From Dipteris shenzhenensis (Eukaryota > Polypodiophyta > Polypodiopsida > Gleicheniales), in NCBI GenBank assembly GCA_047967505.1, contig CM106538.1: 64,000 nucleotides of DNA; one strand, given 5' to 3'. Under the pieces are notes generated by a model. It was not told the DNA's origin. It saw only the letters and a program-made list of their open reading frames with translations, and did no database searches. This document shows, in pieces, positions 9,242-19,605 of this stretch; within the stretch, counting starts at the first letter, position 1, and the number at the start of each line of letters is the position of its first letter. A program made the translations under genes and the position numbers.

Positions 9242-10262
9242 GACAGTGCTTCCACTCGCACTTTCAAGACCTGCGGACCAAGGTTCTTCTTTTCGACTCC
9301 TTGGTCCGATCTGCGGGCATGTATGGTAGCACTTGTTGGGGATCAGACCTTTCCGACATAGAGTGGACTTGAGTGGAGAGATTACAAGTTCTTCTACTCT
9401 CACAGATGATATACAGCAAGTCATCTGTCCCTCATCAGATCAATCAGGATGAGTTCAGGGCATCTCCACTGTAGCTAGATGCGGCATTCGAGATTCTCAC
9501 TTACCTCTTCAGACATACAAGAGGTTGAGACAGAGGAGCACTTCATCTTCATGTGTCTTGTTTACTATGAGATCCGAGGGCATTTCTATTGCCTCTTCAG
9601 AGATAGCTCTGGGATTTTTTCTCGATTACTCTCCTTTCCAGACCAGAGATTCTTGGCGGCTTTCATTCATGAGGCAGTTAGGCACCGCGAGAGGCTACTT
9701 CGATCACGGAGATAGGAGAACACTTCTTCCTTGGCAGATCCCTCTCAGAGCTCCATCACGGAGTTCTTCCTACCAGATTACATGGACCCCCATGAGACGA
9801 GACCTCGATATGATCGTGACCCAGAGCCAATGACTCGACAGCTTAGACAGAGGGTTGATGCGCAAAGTACAGTTGGGGATGTCCTCTCCCTGTTCAGAGT
9901 CGGAGCCTGGCCGATAGGGGTTACTGTGGCCCTTGTTAGGCGCATAGTTATGACTAGGAGACATCACACGGCTACACCCGTGAATGGCTGACAACACTCT
10001 ATCGCCGCTTTAATGCCTCCATTGCCTCATCCACCGTGATGTCCTGATGATGATGATGAGATTGATATGTAGTCGACCACTGACGTGACTACGTTGTACT
10101 TAGTACTTAGTACTACCATTTTGCATTTTTTGCATTTTGCATTGGTGTGAATGCTCGGTTAGTAGCTCCACCCTCACAGCGCGTTTGTACCAAGGTTTTC
10201 ACAGTCTCATAGACCCATCGGTCTTCTGAAGACTTTAATAAACTTTATTTCCTTCTTTCTTT
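9242..10262 (+). mobile_element. LINE copy 1, segment c (to the 3' end)
   Basis: Continues the LINE after element B: AGTGCTTCCACTCGCACTTTC matches copy 3 at about 11,886. Against copy 3 it lacks about 490 bp (equivalent to 12,140-12,630). It keeps the part encoding a zinc-finger-like C-terminal segment (VETEEHF...C...YYEIRG, near 9,525-9,590). The 3' untranslated region ends with GTCTCATAGACC, GGTCTTCTGAAGAC, an AATAAA signal and a TTTC-rich tail at about 10,235-10,262. Confidence 0.88.
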
Positions 10263-10294
10263 CTACCGCATGCGTGCGTATGGCTCATGTACCA

Positions 10295-11265
10295 CAGGGT
10301 GACACTTGCTACCTTGGTTGGCACTAGCATCTTTATGGCACTAGAAGCTCAGGGTGGTCAGAGATGTTGGTACGTGCATATGCGGATGGTTTGAGAGATT
10401 GGGTTTTCATACAGATAGGCTGCCACCCTTCCAATACAACATTGACGCTCCGTTTGTCCCATTTTGGGGCAATGAATTCAACCCAATCATCCGGGAGGAT
10501 CTTCTACAAGTACACACATTCAGGGCTTGGCTTGCACAGGCAGAGCTCTTGGTGAAGCTCAGTTTCTATGGTGACCACTGCTTGCACATCTTCGCAGAGG
10601 GTTTCATCATCCCACCAGGGTACACCCAGATCTACCTGCCACATTTACTCGGGATTTACGTGTGTTATCGCACCGACTCCATATCGAGAGCGGGTGAGTA
10701 GAGGGGATTCCTAGGGAAAGTTGTATCTGCACATTGTGTGAGTGCCATGAGGTGGAGTGAGAGGTGCACTTTCTCTTCCGTATCCCAGTCTACTATGAGA
10801 TTTGTGGACGATACCATTGGCTTTTCAGAGACGGATTCAAGGGCCTCTTCAGACTCCTATATCTAGATCAGAGATGCTTGGCAGCTTTTATTCACAAGAT
10901 AGTCTGACATAGAGATTGTCTCATTAGATCGAGGAGACATGAGCAAGGGATCGTGCCTTGCCCATCTCATAGTATGATCACATATTTCTTCCAGGCAGAG
11001 CAGGTTGCTATCCCAGCCATTGTTAGTAGGAGAGGGAGAGACCTTGAGACCGAGACACGGCACACCTGATAGAGGACAGACACACAGATCACACTCATTG
11101 ACATCTCCTCCATTTTTGGACTTGGGCTGCAGCCAACCGGGGTTATAGTGGCGCTTGTTAGACGTCGGGTAGTAGCCAGGAGGGCACGACAAGTTACTCA
11201 TCCAGATAGTAGACATCGATCCATTACGGGCTTCTTGCCTACATAGCCTAGTCCGCCGTTGGGTA
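10295..11265 (+). mobile_element. LINE copy 2 (3' part only, no tail)
   Basis: Aligns with copy 3 from about 12,180 to 13,120, including the frame at 10354-10701 (RLGFHTDRLPPF, HTFRAWL, LSFYGDHCLHI, GFIIPPGYTQIYLPH) and the Cys/His segment near 10,722-10,790. It lacks RT at its 5' side and lacks the AATAAA/CTTT tail at its 3' side, where copy 3 begins. Several stops; no function. Confidence 0.82.
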
Positions 11266-11341
11266 AAGCTTGATATTCTATATGCCTATTGTATTGTATG
11301 ACACCGTTCCGAGAGCCCACCTCATATGATGCCTACAGGAT

Positions 11342-12111
11342 TTGAGTTACGACCAGGAGATCATTTGGGCTGTCATGGCACTTTATGAGCGAGTTTCAGG
11401 CAGAGTCCGGACAAGATCGGGATGGACAGACGAGATCATGAGCACTATTGGGGTCAAACAAGGGTGTCCATTATCACCTACCTTGTTTGGTCTCTACATT
11501 GACGAGCTCGAGACAATGATGCAGACACAGGGGGGGTAGGTTGCTCTCTCACGGGCACGCTGATCCGGATATTACTTTATACAGATGACGTGGCTCTCTT
11601 GTCTTCCTCAGCAGAGGAGCTCCAGAGACACCTTGACGCACTACAATCCTTTTGTGAGTCTCAGGATTTGAAGGTCAACTTGGGTAAAACCAAGGTTATG
11701 ATCTTCAATACATCTCGAACCGTCATGCGCCAGGAGCAGTTTGCATTTGATGGGTCCGCTGTTGAGGTAGTTTCATCATATACTTATCTTGGGGTCGTCT
11801 TTTTCGGACCCATCTTCACTATGAGACCCGCGATGCATGCATGCCTGAGCAGAGGATATGCTTCATCAGCTAGACTAGAGAGGCAGTGCTTCCGCTCTCA
11901 CTTTCAGGATCCATGGACCAAAGGGTTGCTTTTTGACTCCTTGGTCTGTCTAGCAGGGATGTATGGCAGTCCATGCTGGGGGCCAGACTTGTCGGATACA
12001 GAGTGGGCCAAGGTGGAGCGGCTACAGGTTCTCATGTCACGGATGATCCGTGGTAAGCCATCCGTCCCTCACCAGATCATTCGGGCGGAGTTTGGGTCCA
12101 CCTCATTATAG
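11342..12111 (+). pseudogene. LINE copy 3 reverse transcriptase palm and thumb
   Basis: 11342-11539 encodes the RT segment GVKQGCPLSPTLFGLYID, highly characteristic of non-LTR reverse transcriptases. The catalytic box lies between the two frames at about 11,574-11,590 as LLYTDDVALLS (YTDD, both catalytic Asp kept). 11590-12111 continues with LDALQSFCESQDLKVNLGKTK and the thumb. One stop near 11,540 and a frameshift before 11,590 break it. The enzyme would reverse transcribe LINE RNA at a nicked target. Confidence 0.92.
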
Positions 12112-12141
12112 CTAGATGTTGCATCTCAGGTCATTTCGTAT

Positions 12142-12795
12142 ATGTACCAAGCCAGGGAGTATGGGGATTACACATCCAGACGTAGCAAGATACCATGGCT
12201 AGCACTGTCCTCTTCTATGGCACTTGTAGCAGGGGGGGACCAGAGGTGTTGGTATGCACGCACAGAGAGATGGTTTGCAAGGCTAGGGTTCCACATGGAC
12301 AGACTATCTTCTTTCGAGCACATCATGAATGCTCCTTCTCTCCCCTCCTATCACACGAGGTCAACCAGGTTATCCGTGAGGATCTACTACAGCTACACAC
12401 ATTCCGGACTTGGTTGGGCCCGAGTGATCTTCCAGTGCAGCTGGGCTTCTACAGAGATCACTTCTTACATATCACAGCGGAGGGTTTCATTGATCCACCA
12501 GGATACATGCAGATTCCCCTACCCCACTCGCTGAGGATCTCTATTGGGCAGTTCCGGGTCTCTTCTTACAGACTTCGTATCGAGAGCGGCAGAGCAGAGC
12601 GGTTACCCAGGGAGAGGTGCATATGCACACTGTGTGACATGTAGGAGGTTGAGACAGAGGAGCATTTCTTCTTCAGGTGTCCCATTTACTATGAGATCCG
12701 AGGGCGCTTCTACTGCCTCTTCAGAGATAGTTATGGGATGTTGGCTGTGTCCTCTCCTACCGAGACCAGTGATGTTTGGTTGGTTTCATTCATGA
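12142..12795 (+). pseudogene. LINE copy 3 C-terminal ORF pieces with Cys/His motif
   Basis: Overlapping frames (12142-12534, 12195-12644, 12544-12795) give one broken reading: a WYARTERWFARLGFHMDRL-type segment, then HTFRTWL, LGFYRDHFLHI, GFIDPPGYMQI, and near 12,615-12,690 a CxxC...H...C pattern (CTLCDM, EEHFFFRC). That pattern resembles the zinc-binding region found after RT in many plant LINEs. It recurs in copies 1, 2 and 4, so it was part of the original protein. Confidence 0.8.
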
Positions 12796-13399
12796 GATGC
12801 TCAGACACCGTGATAGGATACTCCGAGCACAGAGACAGGAGTAGACTTCTCCCTCGACTGATACCTCTCAGAGCTCTATCACGGAGTTCTTTCAGCGAGA
12901 TCACATAGACCCCCACGAGGCCAGACCTCGACATGACCGTCGTGACCTGGAGCCTGTGACCCGACAGCTCAGATAGAAGGTTGACTTACAGATTATACTT
13001 GGGGACATCCCCTCCTTGTTTAGGGTCGGAGCCTGACTGATGAGGGTCATAGTGGTCCTGGTTAGACGCAGAGCTACGACCAGGAGACGTACCAGGACTG
13101 CACCCTTGGGGGGGCGACAATGCTCTATTGTTGACCTCATGCCTCCACTTCCACAGCCTCATCCATCGTGATGTCTTGCTACTACTGCTGATGATGATTA
13201 TGATGATGCCGATGATGATGCTGAGATTGATTGATATATATAGTCGAGATATGACTATGTTGTACTTAGGATTTAGTACTGCCATTTTGCATTTTTTTGC
13301 ATTCTGCATTGGTGTGGGTGCTCGTTCAGTAGCTCCACTACCACAGCTCATTGTATCAGGTTTTTCACAGTCTCATAGACCCATCGGTCTTCCGAAGAC

Positions 13400-13415
13400 T
13401 TTAATAAACTTTCTT

Positions 13416-13453
<38 letters not shown>
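13400..13453 (+). repeat. CTTT/CT tail of LINE copy 3
   Basis: CTTT units followed by an almost pure CT run of about 34 bp (13,420-13,453). It directly follows the LINE AATAAA signal and directly precedes LINE copy 4. Confidence 0.9.
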
Positions 13454-13454
<1 letters not shown>

Positions 13455-13455
<1 letters not shown>

Positions 13456-14445
13456 GACCCCCCTCCCCCTTGCCCCTCTATCCAGCTCACATACCATGAG
13501 GTGAACTAGGTCAACAGAGAGGATCTCCTATAGCTATACAGATTTAGGACTTGGTTGGCACCTCGTGAGCTCCCTGTGAAGCTCAGCTTCTATGGAGACC
13601 AGTGCCTATGGATCTCAGCAGAGGGCTTCATCGACCCTTCAAGATACACATGGATACACCTACCCTACTTCGGGAGGATATCGAGCAATTTCGGGTCTCA
13701 TCACACCGTCTCCGTATTCAAGGTGGTCGCGGAGAGGGTCGCATATGCACCTTGCACGATTTTCGAGAGTCAGAGGAGTATTTCGCTTTTAGATGCCCTG
13801 CATACTACGTGATCATAGGTCGCTATCATTGCTTTTTCAGAGATGGTCTTGCATTCCTACCCTGTCTCTTGTCCTACCCAAACCAGAGGTGCATCATGCA
13901 TGGTAGCCGTCTTCCATGATGACATCTTACACAAGGAGTGGTTGCTCAGGGCACGTAGGGGAGATCAAGACACATCTCTAGACTCCACTTGGAGCACGAT
14001 CATTGTGTTTTCCCAGCTAGTTAGCACCGATCAACAAGACTCATAGAGGCGGTGGTTGCGAGGACCTGAGCCAAAGTAGAGACACATCAGATTTGTCAGG
14101 GTATTGAGGCATAGATCACATTAGGGGACCTTCCTTACCTGCTCATGCGATCGGAGGCACAACCCACGGGAGTGATGGTGGCAGTTGTTCGCCGCAGGAC
14201 TACAACCAGGAGACTGTAGTGGACTATACATGTCGATAGTTGTCACTGCCCTATCACAGGCTGTATGCCACCACAATAGCCTCACACATCGACGCTCCCT
14301 TCCTCGGGTTGATGTCCTCGTCGGCTCCCACTTCAATTTTGGTATCAATTGTATCAATTTCTTTTAGTCTCATAGACTCTTTTGGTCTTCTGAAGACTTT
14401 TAATAAACTTTCTTTCTTTCTCTCTTTGTCTTTCTTTCTCTCCAC
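13455..14445 (+). mobile_element. LINE copy 4 (3' part with tail)
   Basis: Starts right after the CT tail of copy 3 and aligns with copy 3 from about 12,340 on (AGGATCTCCTATAGCTATAC; frames 13555-13812 and 13602-13919 with LSFYGDQCLWI and the Cys/His region). It has the same 3' end, GTCTCATAGAC, GGTCTTCTGAAGAC, AATAAA and (CTTT)n, at 14,365-14,445. More diverged from copies 1-3 than they are from each other. Confidence 0.85.
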
Positions 14446-14980
14446 CTAACTTATATCATTTTCCAAGAGATCCACTTTGATCATAGACTAGCCCTTTGTT
14501 ATATTGCATGTCTTTACTGTGCTTGATAACCTCGATAATATTCCTCTACTAGAGGATAGAGCCTTCCTTATCACCTGTTGCCTACATGATGCCGCTCTCC
14601 AGTCTTTCCCTCACACCACGAGATATATTGGCCCTCCACCCATTGGATAGGTCCCTTGCAATAGCTGATATGATGATGAGTGTAAGACCTTGTGCTGTCT
14701 AATCAGGCTTGAGACCAAGCACCATCTTCTGACTAAGGTAGAGACCAAACAAGGTTATCACAATCTTGTTTGCTAGAAGAAAAGAGACTTTATTTGCCAA
14801 AATAAGAAAGAATTACTAAGCATTTTGTTCATTTTGTTGAATTACTAAGCATTTTGTTCATTTTGTTAAGTAATAACTTCGAGAACTTCTGGTGAAAGTT
14901 TATTGAGTGGAGGCTCACACTTATGCACGCACTCTTTATGACATTGCCCATTATCTGAGTTCATTGGCCTAAAGTAAAGC
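14446..14980. other. Unassigned stretch with a 29-bp tandem duplication
   Basis: No gene recognised. A 29-bp unit starting GAATTACTAAGCATTTTG is present twice in tandem without change (14,810-14,838 and 14,839-14,867). Confidence 0.7.
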
Positions 14981-15480
14981 ATGGGCTATGTGCCAAGGCA
15001 ATATGTGGCTCAACTGGTGGCAGCCCTAGAGGATGACCTTGCAGTGGACTTTTGAGAAGGCATTTGAGTTCCAGTTGAAGGCACTGTGCAAGGGACAAAC
15101 CAAATGCAAGCTTGGTACCCATCTTTGCATGCTGCATTACAGGCTCACAACGGGCCAAGTACAGTGGCCAAACACAATCCTAGCACATGGTGGAGCAGGT
15201 TCATCAAGAGCTAAGGAGGAAGAACAACGCTTGAGAAAACAGGGCTAGGAAAGAGGAGTTCGATTTCCCATGGCTGGTTGTTCCATTCAGCAGTAGACAG
15301 ATGACCACCTCAGGGGGTGCTGAGAGTTCACAGAGAGAAATGGCTGTGCCTGTCCTCCCCCAGGCCTGGATGAGCATGGTAAACAGAGGGGCCCACCCTT
15401 CCTGTAAAAGGATGCCGAGGCTACAGTTTACCGAGCAGGTGACAAATAAGAGAACGCGTTGTAGTACCAAACGATAGCAC
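14981..15480 (+). other. Possible decayed coding region, family unknown
   Basis: Plus-strand frames change twice: MGYVPRQYVAQLVAALEDDL at about 14,990-15,050, then 15,033-15,248 (KAFEFQLKALCKGQTKCKLG), then an open frame at about 15,250-15,475 (EEFDFPWLVVPFSSRQMTTS). They look more protein-like than their surroundings but I recognise no domain. They could be upstream exons of the gene ending at 16,451 or a decayed insertion. The donor-like CAG|GTGACA at 15,438 does not match the phase needed by the exon at 15,995. Confidence 0.35.
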
Positions 15481-15994
15481 GGTGTGTAAGCTATATAGGC
15501 AGGTTTGATTCACACCTATGTTGGTGCACAGGAGATATACCATGTAACTTGGACTATAAAGGGTTTTTCTTGTAGATTTAGCCAGCACTTTCACTTTTCT
15601 ATTGCCACATAAGCATATATTTGCTTTAGTAAGTATGAATTTTCTTAATCATGAGCTATTGCGATAGGTTGCTCTGAACCTATGGTTGAGAGCTGTGCAA
15701 TCAAAATATACTTATGTGTTTTTCTTTTGACATTATGGATTTATGTCAGTGGTTGTGATCCTTTCTTTTTCCTGATTGTCAGTTGTGAAAGTAGAAAGAA
15801 CTTTTGTATTCTTGGACTAATGAAATAAAAATAAATTGGTGGCTGAATTCTTTCTTATACTATTGCAGCAAGTAGACTTAAGTACTCTCTATTTGCCCAA
15901 GCTACTACACGAAATGGTTTCAGGACAATAATCTGTAGAGTTTCTTTTCAAACAGATCCATACACTGTTCAACTGATATATTGTGTTTTCACAG

Positions 15995-16451
15995 GCGTTA
16001 CTTCGGTCATAAACGTACTATACGACCAAATGCAAGGCGATTGGGAGCTCTTTTCCTCGCCAAACCCAATATGACATGGGATGCTTTTTCATCAAAGGTG
16101 CAGAAAGTGCAAAAAGGATTTATGGGAGAGCCAAATGAAATGAGACCAGGAAGAGGACAATTCTTCGAAAATCCTGCTGCTTGTATCTGTGAGAATACAG
16201 AAGCAAAAGATAAATTGACAGACTTTCAGGATGGACGGAAGATAGTTCAAAAGGATATGCAAGATGAGGAGCAACACGAGGATCCTAATATTGAACCTGA
16301 AGATGACGATGATGTGGACCAAGAGGACACTGAATCAGACTTGGAGGAGGAGAGTCCTTTCGTGCAACAAGAAGACTCAGGAAAAGTTGACCACCTGCTT
16401 GGGAGGGTTGAAGATGTGGAGCCAGATGAGAGTTCATGGCTGTCAGACTAG
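15995..16451 (+). CDS. Terminal exon of an unrecognised plant gene, acidic tail
   Basis: The frame is open from 15,981 to a TAG at 16,449-16,451. A good 3' splice site (TGTGTTTTCACAG, ending 15,994) shows that coding begins at 15,995 as a downstream exon, entering with two bases of a codon from the previous exon. About 152 residues: a basic first third (RYFGHKRTIRPNARRLGALF), a segment with MTWDAFSSKVQKVQKGFMG and GRGQFFENPAACICE, then a strongly acidic C-terminus (EPEDDDDVDQEDTESDLEEE) ending ESSWLSD. I do not recognise the family. The basic-then-acidic layout suggests a nuclear or nucleic-acid-associated protein, but that is inference. No upstream exon is secure, so it may be a gene fragment. 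The following 16,452-17,300 may be its 3' untranslated region. Confidence 0.55.
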
Positions 16452-17290
16452 CTAAGGCACTCTATGCAGTGTTTTGGCATGCAAATGGATGACCACTTCC
16501 TGAATCCCTTGAAGTGTCTGATGCTTATGGTGAGAGTTATTCATCATGATGGAAGAAAGCAGAACATAGATTATTCAAGCTTTGGTAAACCTCACTGCTA
16601 CAAAGACTGAGAAAACTGCTTTTGGGGACACAAGATATTGTAGCTGAGGTATTTTGCGAAAGAGGGTCGTTATGGCCATGAACCTTGGCTATTTTTGGAA
16701 AAGAGAAGAGCACGGAAGGTGCAATCTGGAATTTCTTCTGAGATTACTACAGAGGGGAGTGCATCTACAGAGGGACTACTAGTTGGCCTCACCACTTGCA
16801 TGTGACCTGATTTGGCCAGATCTCTAATCATTGTAGTTTCAGATTTTCTTTGTAAAGCTTTTTGAGGACATAAAAAATGAGTTAGCTCCATTGTCTTTGT
16901 ACAGGCATAGAAAATGAGATGGCTTCCTTTATATTGTCTTCTGGGATTCAAACTTCCCTTTTAGTTGAGGCCAATTTTACAAAGTTCCCTTGTGGTAGCT
17001 TCATTGTTTCTCTCTAAAAGGTTCTCTGTGGAGAAACATCAAATGCTTTTTGGTAAATCATTCCAAGATCAACTTAATCTCTATCTGGCTGTGTTACGCT
17101 CATATATTCTTTTGCTTTGATGCCCTGTTTATCAAACATTGTAAGGAAGCAGGCTTCTGGACAGTCTTGCTTTAATAAGTTACTTTATCTTCCCAGGTCC
17201 AATTGTCTGCCGTGTGCTTGTCCTGAAAGAATTAGCTGGCTCATAGAGCAATAGCTAGTCATTGTCGTGCTTCGTATTTTGGATCAAGTA
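16452..17290 (+). other. Probable 3' untranslated region and spacer
   Basis: T-rich sequence without a convincing frame, downstream of the acidic exon. No clear AATAAA signal. Nothing else recognised. Confidence 0.4.
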
Positions 17291-17299
17291 GCCATCTCA

Positions 17300-17603
17300 G
17301 GAAGTGTTGGAGATCAGGCAATGCTCTATTTGTGAGCCTCCAAATGAGGACTTTAGGCCCACGATGGGTGGTTTTACTGTTGGGTTTGTCGGTCACCTCC
17401 CCACTTGTGAGCCCCCAAATGAGGTGAAAGGACATGGGGGAGGTTTACCAGCAGGGCTTCAGATAGGCCACATGGGCAGCATGGACAGCAGGGAGAGCTG
17501 TCAGATGACTGCAACTGAGTCAGCACCAGTGAGGAAACATTGCAAGGAAGCAAGGCGGGGCTATCAGGGCCATGTCAGAAGGCAGCAAGCAGGTCTGCAG
17601 ACT
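17300..17603. repeat. Repeat flank with GAGCCYCCAAATGAGG direct repeats
   Basis: GTGAGCCTCCAAATGAGG near 17,330 recurs as GTGAGCCCCCAAATGAGG near 17,407. The end (17,566-17,600, CAGGGCCATGTCAGAAGG) is similar to 26,769-26,805, so this is the left part of a dispersed repeat seen again next to the copia element. Confidence 0.6.
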
Positions 17604-17858
17604 TGTTGGAATGTGGGGCCTTGTGAAATATGCATGACTAATGGAATTGGAGGGGTGAAAAGACTCCTTGGCATGTGCGTTGACATGTGGTCTATAGTAT
17701 TGGGGACTTAGCCCCATATGCAAATAGGGGGTAAAAGGATCCTTGGATAGGAGACCTTCCGGAGTCATCCCCTTCCGGGACTCTGGAGGCCTGCATCGCT
17801 ATTGGGCAGGGTTTGGGACCACCGCACCCAATCGTGCTATCTGCCACGATTTCCTACA
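17604..17858 (+). repeat. LTR-like repeat, left copy of a miniature LTR element
   Basis: Starts TGTTGGAATGTGGGG, the usual form of copia-type LTR starts, and ends CCTACA. A primer binding site follows at once. Its first 200 bp are similar to 18,386-18,640 (GGAATGTGG, ATATGCAAATAGG, GAGTCATCCCCT, GGACTCT). Confidence 0.72.
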
Positions 17859-17859
17859 A

Positions 17860-17874
17860 TGGTATCAGAGCAGG
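17860..17874 (+). promoter_or_regulatory. tRNA-iMet primer binding site
   Basis: TGGTATCAGAGCAGG, one base after the LTR end CCTACA. It is an exact match to the site complementary to initiator tRNA-Met, here on the plus strand. Confidence 0.85.
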
Positions 17875-18640
17875 TTTCCTGCCTGTGGACGTGATTTGGC
17901 CACGTGTTTCTTTGGCATGAAAGCCTGTGTGGACTGCCAGTTGAACTGCCTCTGACAACGGCGGCTGCTACTGTACTGAACTGTTACTGTGCACACGTGA
18001 GAAGTGGCAAGCCACGTGTGCTTCAGCTGCAGTAGTGTGATTGATCAGTCAGGGGCAGCTGTTGCTGTGTGGGCAAAGCAAAGAGATAGCTGTGCATGCT
18101 TGTTGACTGAATTCTGTTGCGCAGAGGTGTTCGGAGCAGTCTATGGCAAGAATGTTTGAAGGCAGCTGGTGCAGGAATTGATAACCTGCGTGAGTTGATA
18201 ATGTTCGTTAGCTGTCCAGTTGTATTTGATTGGCTGACCCGGTCCTTTGTGGTGGTCGCCATCGTTTGTCTTACCCGGCCCTGTGTGGGTGGTCAGAGTT
18301 TGGCTGGCTGATTTGGCTCTGTGTGGGTGATCAGTTGGTGCTTGGCTGGTCAGTTCTGTACTCTTGGTGTCAGGCCCATGGGGGGGTTTTGGAATGTGGT
18401 GTCTTTTGTGTGGTCCTAACCCCCCTCCTGAGACCTAGTAAATATGTATGACTGAGAACTTCAAGAGCAAAAAGGCTCCTTGTGTGCACATCGACACATG
18501 GCACTGGTATTGGGGGCATAGTCCAATATGCAAATAGGTGATGGAAAGCTCCTCCGATATAAGAACTGATGAGATCCTCCAGAGTCATCCCCTCCCAGGA
18601 CTCTTTGGTGAGTTTGGAGGCATGCATGAGCTGGTTGGAG

Positions 18641-18840
18641 GTGATCTGCAGGTCAGGGCAGGCAGCTAACATGCAGTAGACAGGCACAGGTACAGCACTG
18701 CCACACGCCAGCCAGGCTCAGGACAAAAAGAAGAGTTTGTGGCTGTAGGGTCAGGTCGGGTTAGTCTACAGAAGTTGAGCAGATTTCCAGGGCTCCAGCC
18801 CTATATAAAGGGCCCCAGGGGGTGCGTTCCACATTCCATT
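18641..18840 (+). repeat. Dispersed repeat with TATA box, copy a
   Basis: Similar to 26,838-27,010: shared GATCTGCA, CCAGGCAC/CCAGGCTC, a GTTTG-GTAGG-TCA segment, TTTC(C/T)AGGGCTCCA and CATTCCACATT. A TATA box (CTATATAAAG, 18,801-18,810) lies in this copy only; the other copy lacks these bases. It could be an LTR or promoter segment of an unknown retroelement. Confidence 0.6.
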
Positions 18841-19260
18841 GTGCAGCGTCTCTGGTGACCTACTTTTGGCTGCCAACACAGTAGCAGGAAGGTCCAGAAC
18901 AACAGTAAGAGGTCGTCAGATTGGGCTGCCTAAGCAGCAGCAAGGACAGGAATCACAAGAGACTTTTGTCTCACGATTGGCTGTAGACGGAAGCAGCAAG
19001 GAGGTGAAGGGTCGTGCAGCAAACACTGCCTTTACGTTTGGGTGTCCATCGGAGCAGCAGCAAGGTGTGTTTGCAGGGCATCACCGACTGAAGCTCTAGG
19101 AGGGCATGCGGCTGAAGAGTGTTTTGAAGGTGCCATGAGGAGGTAGGAGAACAGGCTTAGAGTCACAGGGGTACATATCTGGGCAGCACCCTGTTGCTAG
19201 AGTACTGTGCATATGTTTTGTGTATGGTTTTGGTCCATCTTTGGGTAACACATATTATTG
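18841..19260. other. Unassigned stretch
   Basis: Moderately GC-rich with several AGCAGCAAGG-like units (18,930-19,065). The plus frame at 18839-19099 has no recognisable domain. It may be a leader downstream of the TATA box at 18,801. Confidence 0.4.
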
Positions 19261-19293
19261 TCTCTAGTCTCTCTTGAGCATTGTCCAATTACT

Positions 19294-19325
<32 letters not shown>

Positions 19326-19554
19326 TTCTCACACACACACACACACACACACACTATCCCTTCCTCCATTGGTTGGCTACTTGCTCATTAGATCTCCCCT
19401 CGACAACCCCCCCTTAATTTCCCTAATTTCTTTTCCCTCAAACTCCCTTGTTCTCCCCTTAATTTGTCTCTAATTTTCTCCGTATTTTTTTCTCAATCTC
19501 CCTTGTTTTTCCTAATCTCTCTCTCTCTCTACCCTCTCCGAGTCTCTCTCTCTA

Positions 19555-19605
<51 letters not shown>

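Larger units (their letters stand above)
11270..13453 (+). mobile_element. LINE copy 3 (longest copy, RT to 3' tail)
   Basis: 5'-truncated non-LTR retrotransposon of about 2.2 kb. In order: an RT motif A remnant (DTVPRAHL near 11,300), the RT palm, the YTDD box, RT thumb, a Cys/His C-terminal segment, a 3' untranslated region with GATGAT repeats (13,190-13,225), the conserved 3' end GTCTCATAGACCCATCGGTC, AATAAA and a (CTTT)n/(CT)n tail at 13,400-13,453. It serves as reference for the other three copies. Stops and frameshifts throughout. Confidence 0.9.
17604..18645 (+). mobile_element. Probable TRIM (miniature non-coding LTR element)
   Basis: About 1 kb: LTR (17604-17858), primer site, about 500 bp of non-coding DNA, a G-rich polypurine tract (CATGGGGGGG, about 18,379-18,386) and a second, more diverged LTR-like copy (about 18,386-18,640). 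No gag or pol. The internal part has degenerate repeats of GACCCGGTCCTTTGTGG type (18,236-18,350). The right end of the second LTR is not clean, and I cannot find a target duplication. A larger element with an internal deletion is also possible. Confidence 0.55.
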
